Counted from the stretch's first letter, positions 25,553 through 34,474 are shown. The stretch: 64,000 bases of DNA from Candidatus Cloacimonadota bacterium (GCA_002402105.1 NVVD01000008.1:1-64000), one strand, 5' to 3'. The notes: generated by a model not told the origin, from the letters alone. Program-made: numbers and translations.

Positions 25553-26587
25553 CTAAGAAAAGTACTCGATATAATTTGAGTATAATTTATTACACATTTC
25601 TTCAACTTTAAAATGTTTTTTTTCATCTAAAAATGGTTGTTTTTTAAGAAAACCTCTATAAATTAGATGATTTTTTTCCATTAAAGATAGCATTTGTAAA
25701 AAGCTAGAGCTATCTCCTGCTTTAAAAAACAGTCCATGCTTTTCATGTTCAAAAACTTCTTTTAATCCTCCTGTTGATGAGGCAAGTACAGGAACCCCAA
25801 AATTAAGAGCTTCTAGAGCGACATAGCTTAAGGCTTCTTTATAGGATGGAATAATAATAAAAGAGGCTTGTTTGTAATATTGTTTTAAATCTCCGATGAG
25901 AGGTATCCAAGAAATATTATCGTTGTTAGAACTTTTAATAGCTTGTTTTAGTTGGTTTTGATATTTTTTTGGCCCTGTCCCGATGAAACAGATTTTAGAA
26001 TCTTGTTTTTGATTTTTTAATGTATTTGTTACAAACTCTTGCCCTTTGTTTGGGTGAATTGTAGCGAAAATATATGCTTGTAAGTCTTTAGTTTGTTTAT
26101 TGATAATGTTTTCTTTAGAAATTCCATTGTATATAATAGTTGATTTTTTTTTAGAAAAATTAAGTAAATAATTATGAATTGCTTGCGAAACAGAAATTAA
26201 ATGGTGAGGAAATAAATAGTATAAATGTGAAGAAAATCCATGTACGGTGGATAAGATTTTTGTTGTAATAAAAGGTCTATAGGTTGATAGCATAAAGCTA
26301 GCATCATTTAAATGACAATGTACTCCACTAAAATTTTGAGTATTAAGATATGAAATTTGTTTTTTATGTTCTAATAAATCAGTAATAGATTTAAAATTCA
26401 TATTCCATTCTAAATGTTTAGTTTTTAGTTTTGAGAATTTTTCTTTTAAAATAGGTGATGTTTGGGTGATAAGTGTAAATTGAATTTTTTTTTGAAGATG
26501 CTCGATAATATCATATACGTGCTTTTCTCCACCACCCCATTTACTTGAGCCTAATATAATTACTATTTTAAGTTGATTGTTTCCCAC
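25553..26587 (-). CDS. glycosyltransferase family 4 protein
   Basis: A 344-residue GT-B fold transferase of the GT4 type. Seen: the N-terminal GSSKWGGGEKHVYDI (about 13-27, the glycine loop), THG-like STVHGFSSHL (about 113-122), YNGISKENI (about 153-161), the IPSYKEALSYVALEALNFGVPVLAS region (about 246-270, E-x7-E motif) and TGGLKEVFE. It starts at a GTG inside the 3' end of waaA (25-base overlap), so it is translated from the same message and probably decorates the lipopolysaccharide core. The sugar is unknown. Confidence 0.87.
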   Translation of the reverse strand: MGNNQLKIVIILGSSKWGGGEKHVYDIIEHLQKKIQFTLITQTSPILKEKFSKLKTKHLEWNMNFKSITDLLEHKKQISYLNTQNFSGVHCHLNDASFMLSTYRPFITTKILSTVHGFSSHLYYLFPHHLISVSQAIHNYLLNFSKKKSTIIYNGISKENIINKQTKDLQAYIFATIHPNKGQEFVTNTLKNQKQDSKICFIGTGPKKYQNQLKQAIKSSNNDNISWIPLIGDLKQYYKQASFIIIPSYKEALSYVALEALNFGVPVLASSTGGLKEVFEHEKHGLFFKAGDSSSFLQMLSLMEKNHLIYRGFLKKQPFLDEKKHFKVEEMCNKLYSNYIEYFS

Positions 26588-27822
26588 GTTTTTTTTAGAA
26601 CCCCTTGGTATTTTTGTAAATGTTGATTGGCCTGTAAGCTTTTTTCAATAAATGGTTTGGGTTTATTTAAATATTGAGAAAAAAACTTTTGTATTTCAGA
26701 AGAGCTTTTAACTTGCCAAATGAATTGTAATTTTAGAAACTCTTGTGCATCATGATGATAGTTTCTAATAAATGGTCCAATTAATACAGGTTTTTTGTAT
26801 AAAATAGGCTCTAAAAAATTATGGCCACCAATCTGATTGAAGGTTCCTCCTACAACACTAATTTGTGAATATTGATACAGGTGAGATAAAACTCCCATTT
26901 CATCAATTATTAGAATGTTTTCATTTATTTTTAATTGTTCTATTTTTGAGCTGAGAGAAAAGCTAAGTTTATTTTTTTTTAAAATTGTTATAAGTTTTGG
27001 AATAGTATTGAGGTTTCTGGGTACAATTACGAATAAGATTTTTTCATGAAACTTCTTAAAACTGTCGGTAAAATATTGATATTCATCAGGGTGAAAGCTT
27101 CCTAAAATACAGACCTGTCTAGAGTTACTTTTAAGACTTTGATATTTTCCATTAAGAACGCCTCTTTTTAAAAGGTCAAACTTTGCATTTCCGTGGACAA
27201 AAATTTTGTCTAGTTTAATTAACCCTGCTAATTTGTCTTTGTCACTAGGGTATTGAACAAATGCCATTTCTATTGCTAGTAAAGTTTCAATAGAGCTTTT
27301 TTGAATTTTTCTAAAATTAGAGGAGAGTGATTTACTGATTCTTCCATTGACGAGGTAACAGGGTATTTGAGAAGATTTACAAACTCGTAAAGTAGCAGGC
27401 CAAAAATCGGTTTCACAAATATAGAGACTTTTGGCTTTAATTTTTTTTATAAAACTTGAAATGATAGGATAAAAATCTAGGGGCAAAAAATAGTAGTAGA
27501 TTTTATGTGTAGAAAGCAAGGTTTTAGACTCTTGTTGAAACCAAATCATTGCGTCTTCAATAGTAGTAGTGAAACAAATACTTTTCGGAACTTGATTTGA
27601 TTGGATTCCTTGTTTTAAAAACTCTAAGGCTATTTTAGCCTCTCCAAAACTAACAGCATGAATCCAAAGAGTATTTTTATCAGGGAATGCTTGTTTGTTT
27701 TCTTCTTCAAATAGGCCAAACATATGTTTGATTCTTTTTCTTGTGTCTTTTCTAGAGAGTAAAAAAAGTAATATGATAGGGCTTAGTACTAAGTACAATA
27801 GTTGATAAATAGCAAAAACCAT
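26563..27822 (-). CDS. waaA: 3-deoxy-D-manno-octulosonic acid (Kdo) transferase
   Basis: A 419-residue WaaA/KdtA, which adds Kdo to lipid A precursor at the inner membrane, and the best evidence in the window for lipopolysaccharide. An N-terminal membrane anchor (about 2-22) precedes WIHAVSFGEAKIA (about 53-65, with the catalytic Glu), ICETDFWPATL (about 132-142), NGRISKSL (about 156-163), and the C-terminal VVGGTFNQIGGHNFLEP (about 327-343). Length is typical. It lies 8 bases below an unknown gene and overlaps the GT4 gene downstream. Confidence 0.93.
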   Translation of the reverse strand: MVFAIYQLLYLVLSPIILLFLLSRKDTRKRIKHMFGLFEEENKQAFPDKNTLWIHAVSFGEAKIALEFLKQGIQSNQVPKSICFTTTIEDAMIWFQQESKTLLSTHKIYYYFLPLDFYPIISSFIKKIKAKSLYICETDFWPATLRVCKSSQIPCYLVNGRISKSLSSNFRKIQKSSIETLLAIEMAFVQYPSDKDKLAGLIKLDKIFVHGNAKFDLLKRGVLNGKYQSLKSNSRQVCILGSFHPDEYQYFTDSFKKFHEKILFVIVPRNLNTIPKLITILKKNKLSFSLSSKIEQLKINENILIIDEMGVLSHLYQYSQISVVGGTFNQIGGHNFLEPILYKKPVLIGPFIRNYHHDAQEFLKLQFIWQVKSSSEIQKFFSQYLNKPKPFIEKSLQANQHLQKYQGVLKKTWETINLK

Positions 27823-27830
27823 AATAGAAC

Positions 27831-28268
27831 TTATTTTAAGAAAGAGATGTTATTAAAATTTCGGATTTTTCCGTATGGGTCTTTATGATTACCTACATAT
27901 TTAAGAAGTTTTAATTCGTGGTCTTGTAATAATTCGGTATCTAAAGAAGAGTATTTTTTTAATGGAATTTTATCTAATGTTTTATGAATTTTACTGCTTT
28001 TAAGGGAGTGGTTATTACCAAGTAAAGCTTGCAGTCTTTTTTGAATTTGAGGGTTACTAAAATTATCTTTTTTAAGTAATTTTGAACGGTTTTTGTCTAA
28101 CATTTTAATTAAATCAGAATTAAAACCAACTTTAAGTTCATCACTTTTTTGTTTTTTCTTAGAGTGACTTAAAGCTCTAGGAACTTGAAATTCAAACTCT
28201 TGTATTTTTTTAGTAGTAAGAGAGTTATTGTGATTTGTTTTGTATGTTTTAAAAAATGAAATTTTCAT
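27831..28268 (-). CDS. conserved-looking basic protein of unknown function
   Basis: A 145-residue Lys-, Asn- and Ser-rich protein with no signal peptide, no membrane segment and no motif I recognise. It may be real: it has an AAGGAC ribosome site and a 8-base gap to waaA, so it would head that operon. The C-terminal YGKIRNFNNISFL is the most structured-looking part. Low complexity limits confidence. Confidence 0.6.
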   Translation of the reverse strand: MKISFFKTYKTNHNNSLTTKKIQEFEFQVPRALSHSKKKQKSDELKVGFNSDLIKMLDKNRSKLLKKDNFSNPQIQKRLQALLGNNHSLKSSKIHKTLDKIPLKKYSSLDTELLQDHELKLLKYVGNHKDPYGKIRNFNNISFLK

Positions 28269-28431
28269 AATGTGTCCTTAAAATACTGTTTTGAACTAAT
28301 TCGGACATAAATAAACAAGAATTAACAATTATCAATGATATTTTATTTTTTTTATAAAAAAATAATATTTCCTCTAAAAAAGTGAGTATCTGTCTTATTG
28401 ATCATAAATTAGAAAAAAATGAGAATATTTA

Positions 28432-28460
28432 TTGAAGTATTGTATGTAGAGGTCTATCAT
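28432..28460 (+). promoter_or_regulatory. candidate promoter of the cheD-cheX unit
   Basis: TTGAAG (28432-28437) and TATCAT (28455-28460) are separated by 17 bases, 62 bases before the first chemotaxis gene. Confidence 0.45.
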
Positions 28461-28522
28461 GACATAGTTTTAACTAAAGTTTCTATTTGCAAACAAATCT
28501 ATAGGTTTTAATTGGAGCCTAA

Positions 28523-29029
28523 ATGAATGAAAGGCGTAAATCAGAGAAGTTTTTTTTTAAGAACAAAGAGTATTTATTATCACCGGGCTTTTTAATTTTT
28601 CCATTAAAAGCAAAAACTATTTATTCGGTAGTAACAAACGGTATAGTGTTTACTTTATTTGATTTAAAAAAAAGACAAGGTGGAATGGGATATTTCAAAT
28701 ACTCTAGAAGAATTGAAGATAATACTTCTTGTTTATTTGCATATCCAAACATCTCAACTTTGGTGACTTTTTTTATTAAAAGTGGCTCAAGACGTGAAGA
28801 TATAGTGGTTAACTTTTATGGTGGCGCAGTGCAAAAAAAATCTTCCTTTTCACAAAGAAAGCTAAGTATAGATAATATTGAGATAGCAAAAAATATTTTT
28901 AAATATTTAGATTTAAAAGTAGCGATATGTGAAATAGGTGGAGAAACAGGAAGAAAGATAGCTTTTGACTCTGGTTCTGGAAATCATGTCATGGCTTTAG
29001 TAGAAGATTTAAGAGAGTCTGATTGGTAA
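28523..29029 (+). CDS. CheD-like protein lacking the catalytic Cys and His
   Basis: A 168-residue paralogue of the next protein. CheD deamidates glutamines of chemoreceptors and stimulates CheC-type phosphatases; its catalytic Cys lies in LGSCV and its His in a GxMxH motif 17 residues later. Here the aligned segments read VTNGIVFTLFD (37-47) and GGMGYF (53-58), so Gly40 replaces the Cys and Tyr57 the His, with the 17-residue spacing kept. The fold elements YGGAV and the IGGETGRKIAF segment (about 138-148) remain. It is therefore probably not an enzyme but may bind receptors or CheC/CheX. GGAG precedes the ATG; cheD follows after 3 bases. Confidence 0.78.
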   Translation: MNERRKSEKFFFKNKEYLLSPGFLIFPLKAKTIYSVVTNGIVFTLFDLKKRQGGMGYFKYSRRIEDNTSCLFAYPNISTLVTFFIKSGSRREDIVVNFYGGAVQKKSSFSQRKLSIDNIEIAKNIFKYLDLKVAICEIGGETGRKIAFDSGSGNHVMALVEDLRESDW

Positions 29030-29032
29030 CAT

Positions 29033-29521
29033 ATGGGCAAACTAACCTTAGGAATAGGTGAAGCTGGGACTATAAATAAACCTGGTGAAATTATAGAAAC
29101 ATTAGCTCTTGGTTCTTGTGTGGCTATTATTTTAATGGATCCCAAAACTCATTGTGTAGGAATGGTTCACTGTGCTTTACCAGATTCTAAATTAAATAGA
29201 GAAAAAGCTGAAAAATTACCAGGATATTTTGTTGATACTGGTATTCCATATGTTTTAAAACTAATGAAAAACCTAGTAGCCCCAAATACATTGGGTAAAA
29301 TCATTGTAAAATTGGCAGGTGGAGCCTGTGTTGCAGATAAAAATAAAGTTTTTAACATAGGAAAAAGAAATATATTAACAACAAAGAAGCTATTGTGGAA
29401 ATATAGATTAGGAGCAATTGCAGAAGATGTTGGTGGTAGTCATTCAAGAAGTGTTGTTGTAGAAGTAGACAGTGGACGTGTAATTTTGAAGTCTCCTGGC
29501 CTACAAGATAAAGAGTTATGA
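29033..29521 (+). CDS. cheD: chemoreceptor glutamine deamidase CheD
   Basis: A 162-residue CheD. The catalytic Cys29 in ALGSCVAI and His46 in MVHCALPDS are intact with the family spacing; LAGGACV (about 95-101), NIGKRN (about 109-114) and DVGGSHSRSV (about 134-143) follow in order. It probably adjusts receptor methylation sites together with CheR and CheB encoded 6 kb away. It lies third-base-tight after the catalytically dead relative and 24 bases before a CheY-like gene, so this is one operon. Confidence 0.95.
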   Translation: MGKLTLGIGEAGTINKPGEIIETLALGSCVAIILMDPKTHCVGMVHCALPDSKLNREKAEKLPGYFVDTGIPYVLKLMKNLVAPNTLGKIIVKLAGGACVADKNKVFNIGKRNILTTKKLLWKYRLGAIAEDVGGSHSRSVVVEVDSGRVILKSPGLQDKEL

Positions 29522-29545
29522 TTGAAGGATTAAAGAGGTATTGTA

Positions 29546-29914
29546 ATGCATAAAATATTAATCGTAGATGATGAAGAAGCCGCAAGAATTATGACTTGTA
29601 AAATGGTTGAAAGAATGGGATACATTGGTTTTAAGACTAGTGATGCACAAAGAGCATGGGAGATTTTAGAAGATAATTCAGATATTTCTTGTGTTATCAC
29701 TGATAGAATGATGCCTGATATTACAGGCGATGAGCTTGCACAAAAATTAAGAGATTCTGAGAGGTTTTCAGAAATTCCAATTATCATGGTATCTGCTTAT
29801 GTTACTGTTAAAGATACAGCTCAGTTATTAGAGTCTGGGATTTCTGCTATTATTCCTAAGCCTTTGTCAAAAGATGCCTTAGAAGAGCATCTAAATAGAT
29901 ATTTGAAAAAATAA
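29546..29914 (+). CDS. CheY-like single-domain response regulator
   Basis: A 122-residue stand-alone receiver domain. The acid pair Asp8-Asp9, the phospho-acceptor Asp53 (ITDRMMPD), the conserved Ser/Thr region SAY and Lys in IPKPLS (about 103) are all present, so it should be phosphorylated. No output domain is attached. It is one of two receivers in this operon and is likely phosphorylated by CheA; which one controls the motor cannot be told. Confidence 0.92.
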   Translation: MHKILIVDDEEAARIMTCKMVERMGYIGFKTSDAQRAWEILEDNSDISCVITDRMMPDITGDELAQKLRDSERFSEIPIIMVSAYVTVKDTAQLLESGISAIIPKPLSKDALEEHLNRYLKK

Positions 29915-29937
29915 AAGACTGTAAAGAGGTTGGATAT

Positions 29938-30810
29938 ATGCAAAATAGTATAAACCTGAAAATAAGTATGGATATTGAAGAAGAGTTAGATGAAATAATT
30001 CCTCCATCACAAAGTATTTTAAAATTATTAGAAGTTACATCTGATGAAGACTATACAATGAAATCAATTGTAAAGGTCATTGCAGAAGATGCTCATTTAA
30101 CGGCTGAGATCTTAAAAATCATTAATTCAGCAGCTTACTCTTTAAGCAATCAAATAGACTCACTGCATACTGCAATTACTCTACTTGGAGAAAGAATAGT
30201 ATTTAGTTTAGCTATGAAATTAGGTACAAATTTAGGAGAGAAGCTATCAGGTTATTTTTGTGAGCCTGATGGACTTTGGAAACACTCACTCAGAACAGCA
30301 ATTGCTGCAAAGTTATTAGCTCCATACTCAAGACAAACTATTAATGTTGATGTTGCATATACTGGTGGACTATTACACGATTTAGGTAAAAGTGCAGTTT
30401 CTAAAAGTATTGAAGAAAAATATACTTTTGATGAAGTTTCAAAAAAATATGAAATTTATAAATCTGAAGGTAAAAATTGCTTTTTAAAATTTGAAGAAGA
30501 CTTGGTAGGTTTTAATCATAGTGCTGTTGGGCATTATTTAGCAAATGAATGGAGTTTTCCTGATTCATTAATCCAAGTTATTTCGTATTACCATTATCCA
30601 GATTTGGCTGAAGAAGGATTTAGACATTTGGTTTTTTGTATTCATATGGCTGATTTTGTATCTTCTATGACCGGAAGCAGTACAGGTATTGATGCTATGA
30701 GTTATGAACTAAGTGAAAATTATAAAAAATACTTTGATTTAAAAGCAGCAGATTTAGAAAGAGTATCTTTTGAATTAGAGAGACAATTTGCTAAGGTCTA
30801 CAAAGACTAA
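29938..30810 (+). CDS. HDOD domain protein
   Basis: A 290-residue protein consisting mainly of an HDOD domain, a degenerate HD phosphohydrolase fold common in signalling proteins. Seen: PPSQSILKLLEVTSDEDY (about 22-39), the helix EILKIINSAAYSL (about 57-69), TAITLLGERIV (about 81-91) and YTGGLLHDLGKSAVS (about 140-154). The HD pair is partly kept, but the family is mostly non-enzymatic. It sits between two receiver genes in the chemotaxis operon, a place where it could connect phosphorylation to another response. Confidence 0.88.
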   Translation: MQNSINLKISMDIEEELDEIIPPSQSILKLLEVTSDEDYTMKSIVKVIAEDAHLTAEILKIINSAAYSLSNQIDSLHTAITLLGERIVFSLAMKLGTNLGEKLSGYFCEPDGLWKHSLRTAIAAKLLAPYSRQTINVDVAYTGGLLHDLGKSAVSKSIEEKYTFDEVSKKYEIYKSEGKNCFLKFEEDLVGFNHSAVGHYLANEWSFPDSLIQVISYYHYPDLAEEGFRHLVFCIHMADFVSSMTGSSTGIDAMSYELSENYKKYFDLKAADLERVSFELERQFAKVYKD

Positions 30811-30817
30811 GGAAATC

Positions 30818-31204
30818 ATGAAAAAAATTTTAATAGTAGATGACTCTAAAACAGCTAGGATGTTTATAAGAACCTGTTTTAATATGTGTGGTTATGATCA
30901 ACATGAATTTGTTGAAGCTGTTAATGGTAAAGAAGCTTTAGATCTAATCAAAGGTGATTATGGAGTGCCAGATTTATTGGTGACTGATATTAATATGCCC
31001 ATCATGAATGGCATTGATTTATTAAAAAAAATTAGAGTGAGTCCTCAAACAACTGGGATTCCTGTTTTGGTGATTACTAGTACAAGTAATAGACTTCGTG
31101 AAGAAGATTTAGAAAGACTAGGGAATACATCTGTATTAATGAAACCCATATCACCTGCAAGATTACTTGAAGCATTAAAACAAGTTGTAGAAGAGGGAGT
31201 TTAG
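30818..31204 (+). CDS. chemotaxis response regulator CheY-like
   Basis: A 128-residue receiver protein with Asp8-Asp9, phospho-acceptor Asp57 in VTDINMP, the ITSTS switch threonine/serine region and Lys in LMKPIS (about 109). The DDSKTARMFIR start resembles genuine CheY proteins. The ATG at 30818 with AAGGAAATC upstream is chosen over an in-frame start inside the HDOD gene. The CheX-like gene starts at the base after its stop, so phosphatase and substrate are probably co-produced. Confidence 0.93.
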   Translation: MKKILIVDDSKTARMFIRTCFNMCGYDQHEFVEAVNGKEALDLIKGDYGVPDLLVTDINMPIMNGIDLLKKIRVSPQTTGIPVLVITSTSNRLREEDLERLGNTSVLMKPISPARLLEALKQVVEEGV

Positions 31205-31642
31205 ATGTTTGATCATCCAAAATTTGCAGAGATTGTTTTATCTGTTTGTGAATTTACCTTTGAAGAAATGCTTTTTTATGAAGTAATGATGAGCGATGAC
31301 CAAAACTATGTAAGTTCTAAAGAAGAGATTATCCTTTCAATAAATGTTGAGTCTCCAATAAACCATAGACTATGTTTAGTAATGCCTAAAACAATGATTT
31401 TTGAAATGGCTGATATGCTTTATGCAGGATCCATGGAAATATCAGATGATATCTTAATAGACTTTGTGGCCGAGCTTTTAAATACTTTTACTGGAAGAAT
31501 AGTTAGTGAATTATTTCCAGATGAGAAAAATACCTTTTTAAGTATTCCAAAACATGAAGAAAAAATACCATTTGACATGTCTAAATGTCGATTATTAGCT
31601 TTAGAAGTAGAAGGCGAAAAACTTTATTTTATAGCGGAGTAG
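31205..31642 (+). CDS. CheX-like chemotaxis phosphatase
   Basis: A 145-residue protein resembling CheX/CheC/FliY phosphatases, which remove the phosphate from CheY. The helix FVAELLNTFTGRIVSELFP (about 87-105) carries the family's E-x-x-N pair (Glu90, Asn93) that positions water and the phospho-aspartate. The KMIFEMADMLYAG-like helix precedes it. Only one such helix is seen, as in CheX. It abuts the preceding cheY gene and is the last gene of the plus-strand unit. Confidence 0.75.
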   Translation: MFDHPKFAEIVLSVCEFTFEEMLFYEVMMSDDQNYVSSKEEIILSINVESPINHRLCLVMPKTMIFEMADMLYAGSMEISDDILIDFVAELLNTFTGRIVSELFPDEKNTFLSIPKHEEKIPFDMSKCRLLALEVEGEKLYFIAE

Positions 31643-31663
31643 TCAAAAAAATGTAAATAATTT

Positions 31664-32155
31664 TTAGACTATTTGAGAAACTTGTTCTGCCTCGGCTTCA
31701 AAAAGAAGTCTATTTACATCTAATAAAATAAGAACGCTATTTTTCATTTTTCCCATGCCTTCAATATATCTACTAGAACCACCTTGGTTAATGCTTGGTG
31801 GGGGTTCAATGAGACTATTTGGAATATTAGCAACTTCTGCAACTTCATCGATGATGAGTCCAACAGATTTGTTATTTATATTTACTACAATGATACAGGT
31901 TCTATCGTGATAGTCTAGCTCACTTAGACCAAATTTAATACGTACATCAATAACAGGAATTATTTTGCCTCTTAAATTGATTACACCTTTAACACAACCT
32001 TCTAAGTCAGGAAGTGGGGTAATTTTTTGAATACCAATAATTTCAGTGATATATCGAATAGATATTCCATAATCTTCATTATTTATTTTGAAAGTTAAAA
32101 ATTTACCTTCTTGAGTATCTTCTTCAAATTCTAAATTTTCGATTTCGTTTGTCAT
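31664..32155 (-). CDS. cheW: chemotaxis adaptor CheW
   Basis: A 163-residue CheW that links chemoreceptors to CheA. The SH3-like double-barrel features FLTFKINNEDYGISI (about 18-32), ITPLPDLEGCVKGVINLRGKIIPVIDVR (about 46-73; the GVINLRG motif is diagnostic) and VGLIIDEV (about 98-105) are present. The start is the ATG at 32155 with AAGGA upstream rather than a TTG two codons earlier. It follows cheA by 15 bases. Confidence 0.95.
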   Translation of the reverse strand: MTNEIENLEFEEDTQEGKFLTFKINNEDYGISIRYITEIIGIQKITPLPDLEGCVKGVINLRGKIIPVIDVRIKFGLSELDYHDRTCIIVVNINNKSVGLIIDEVAEVANIPNSLIEPPPSINQGGSSRYIEGMGKMKNSVLILLDVNRLLFEAEAEQVSQIV

Positions 32156-32170
32156 TTTCAAAGTCCTTAT

Positions 32171-34339
32171 CTATTTTTGATAATCGTCTCGGATAATTTG
32201 GATTAAAGTACTGGTATCTAGTATTAAACTAATGCTTCCGTTTCCGAGTATTGTGCAACCTGAGACTCCACGAATGTTTCCAAGATAATCACTAATAGGT
32301 TTAATTACAGTTTGGTGTTGTCCATGTAATGAATCTACAAGTAATGCATAAACTTCTTTGTGTGATTCTACTATAACTAAAATACCGTCTTCAAGTTTGT
32401 CGTATTTGGATTCTATTTTATGTAAACGATGCAGTCGTATAATAGGTATTAAGCTATCTCTTAAGGATAAAACCTCTTGTCCATCAGGGTTAATATGAAT
32501 AGACTCTTTTTTTGGTTTGAGAGACTCTTTAATAGAAAGAAGTGGTATAGTATAAAACCTTGATCCAACTTCAATTAACATTCCTTCGATAATAGCAAGA
32601 GTCAGAGGGATTTTTAAAATCATTTTGCAACCAATACCAGGGGTATTTTGAATTTCTATTTTTCCTTTAAGCTTTTCGATGTTTCTTTTTACTACATCCA
32701 TGCCCACACCACGACCAGAAATATCAGAAACTTGATCAGCAGTAGAGAAGCCAGGTTCAAAAACTAACTGCCATACTTCATTGTCTGTAAGTTGGTTGTC
32801 ACTTGTGATAATGTTTTTTTCAATAGCTTTTTTAACGATTTTCTCTCTATTTAGTCCTTGACCATCATCTTCAATGGTAATCCAAACTCCTCCTTCTTCG
32901 TGTTTTGCGGAAAGAGAAATGGTACCTGACTTTGATTTTCCACAGGCTTCTCTTTGTTCGGGAGACTGTATGCCATGATCAGCTGAGTTTCTAATAATAT
33001 GCACTAAAGGGTCTGATATAGCTTCTATTAGAGTTTTATCAATTTCAGTTTCTTCACCAGAAAGTATGAGCTGTATTTTTTTACCCGATTTTTTTTCAAG
33101 ATCATGGACGAGTCGAATCATTTTTCTAAAAGTTGATGATACGGGTACCATTCTGATAGATAGCGTTGTCTCTTGTAGATCACGAGAAATTTTAGTAAGG
33201 TGTCTAGCTGCTTTTTCAAAATTTTCTAAATCAAGACCCTTTAAATCTGGGTTATTAATAACCATTGCTTCTGCTATTATTAATTCACCTACCAAATCAA
33301 TTAATTGATCTAACTTATTTAAATCAACTCTAATGTCCATTCGTTTGACTTCTGTTTTTTGCTCTTTGGTTCGAAGTTTTGTTTTATTTATGGTTTGAAC
33401 TTTAGTTTCTATAGGAGGGGTTTTGACCTTAATAGCTATTGGAGAATTAGGCTCTACACCACTTACTTTATCTAATTGATCTAAAAGCTCTTGTAGATTG
33501 TCTATTTTGGATTCTTCATCATTAGATATTTTAATAATTTGAGTTTTTAAAGCATCTAATACTTTTAAAAAAACTTCGCAGATACTTTCATTCATGACTT
33601 TCTTTTTTTCAGCAATATCTTCTAGTAGGCTTTCTGCTTTGTGAGAAAGTTTTTCTATATCTTTATAGCCTAAAAATGCGGCATTTCCTTTCATGGAGTG
33701 GATGCCACGAAAAGCTTCTTGAATAGAATCTTCGCTATCTGGAAATTGATTTAAAATAAGAATGTCAGCTTCAAAAATTTTTAAAATATCGTCAGACTCT
33801 TGAATGAAGACTTCAATTACTTCAGGGGTTGTTTCAAGTTGAAATGTTGCTTCACTATCTTGTGTTTCTTGGAGAGCTAAAGAATCGATAGCTTTTGGGT
33901 TTGGACCACTTTTAGTAATTAAAATAGCTTGTTCTAATAATTTGATTTGGAGATTTGACTCATTTACATGGTTGCTTTCATTACCATGTGATTGAATCGA
34001 AGATAGCATTTGCCGAACTAAATCACAAACAGCACAGAGTAAATCAACTTGTTCCATAGGAGGGGCTTGCTTTAACTCTCTGTAGAAATCTAAAAGAGTT
34101 TCAGCATTGTGAGCAACATTAACTAAGTTATCAAAACCTAAAAAACCTGCTGATCCTTTTAAAGAGTGAAAAAGTCTAAAAACTGTGTTTAAAACTTGAA
34201 AATTTTGATCAGGGTTGTTTGATTCTTGAAGATTTTTAAATTGTAGTAGAGTTGGTTCTACTTCATCAAGGAGGTCTCTACTATCATTGATAAAGTCTTC
34301 TAGTAACTCATCATCAAAACTGAGTGTATCATTAGGCAT
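32171..34339 (-). CDS. cheA: chemotaxis histidine kinase CheA with two Hpt domains
   Basis: A 722-residue CheA. Order: Hpt 1 (about 8-110, phospho-accepting His58 in FHSLKGSAGFLG), Hpt 2 (about 170-275, His214 in GIHSMKGNAAFLG), a linker with no clear P2 domain, the P3 dimerisation helices (about 330-395, LDQLIDLVGELIIAEAMV), the P4 ATPase domain with N box HIIRNSADHGI (about 440), DDGQGL and GRGVGMDVV, and the C-terminal CheW-like P5 (about 590-720). Two intact Hpt domains are unusual against the single one of E. coli. cheW is co-transcribed downstream. Confidence 0.95.
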   Translation of the reverse strand: MPNDTLSFDDELLEDFINDSRDLLDEVEPTLLQFKNLQESNNPDQNFQVLNTVFRLFHSLKGSAGFLGFDNLVNVAHNAETLLDFYRELKQAPPMEQVDLLCAVCDLVRQMLSSIQSHGNESNHVNESNLQIKLLEQAILITKSGPNPKAIDSLALQETQDSEATFQLETTPEVIEVFIQESDDILKIFEADILILNQFPDSEDSIQEAFRGIHSMKGNAAFLGYKDIEKLSHKAESLLEDIAEKKKVMNESICEVFLKVLDALKTQIIKISNDEESKIDNLQELLDQLDKVSGVEPNSPIAIKVKTPPIETKVQTINKTKLRTKEQKTEVKRMDIRVDLNKLDQLIDLVGELIIAEAMVINNPDLKGLDLENFEKAARHLTKISRDLQETTLSIRMVPVSSTFRKMIRLVHDLEKKSGKKIQLILSGEETEIDKTLIEAISDPLVHIIRNSADHGIQSPEQREACGKSKSGTISLSAKHEEGGVWITIEDDGQGLNREKIVKKAIEKNIITSDNQLTDNEVWQLVFEPGFSTADQVSDISGRGVGMDVVKRNIEKLKGKIEIQNTPGIGCKMILKIPLTLAIIEGMLIEVGSRFYTIPLLSIKESLKPKKESIHINPDGQEVLSLRDSLIPIIRLHRLHKIESKYDKLEDGILVIVESHKEVYALLVDSLHGQHQTVIKPISDYLGNIRGVSGCTILGNGSISLILDTSTLIQIIRDDYQK

Positions 34340-34368
34340 AGTTCCTCGTTAATTTTTAGGTTTAGAAC

Positions 34369-34377
34369 ATTATAGCA
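34369..34377 (-). promoter_or_regulatory. extended -10 promoter of cheA-cheW
   Basis: On the minus strand TGC-TATAAT (34377-34369) is an extended -10 element about 30 bases before the cheA ATG. No good -35 is seen, as is common for extended -10 promoters. Confidence 0.45.
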
Positions 34378-34474
34378 AATATTTATAGATTTAGTAGTAT
34401 ACATGATTAGCAATTTACTTTTATTAAGTTTCTTATATAAAGATAAAGTTGTGTTATTTGGATACCTCTAAAGT

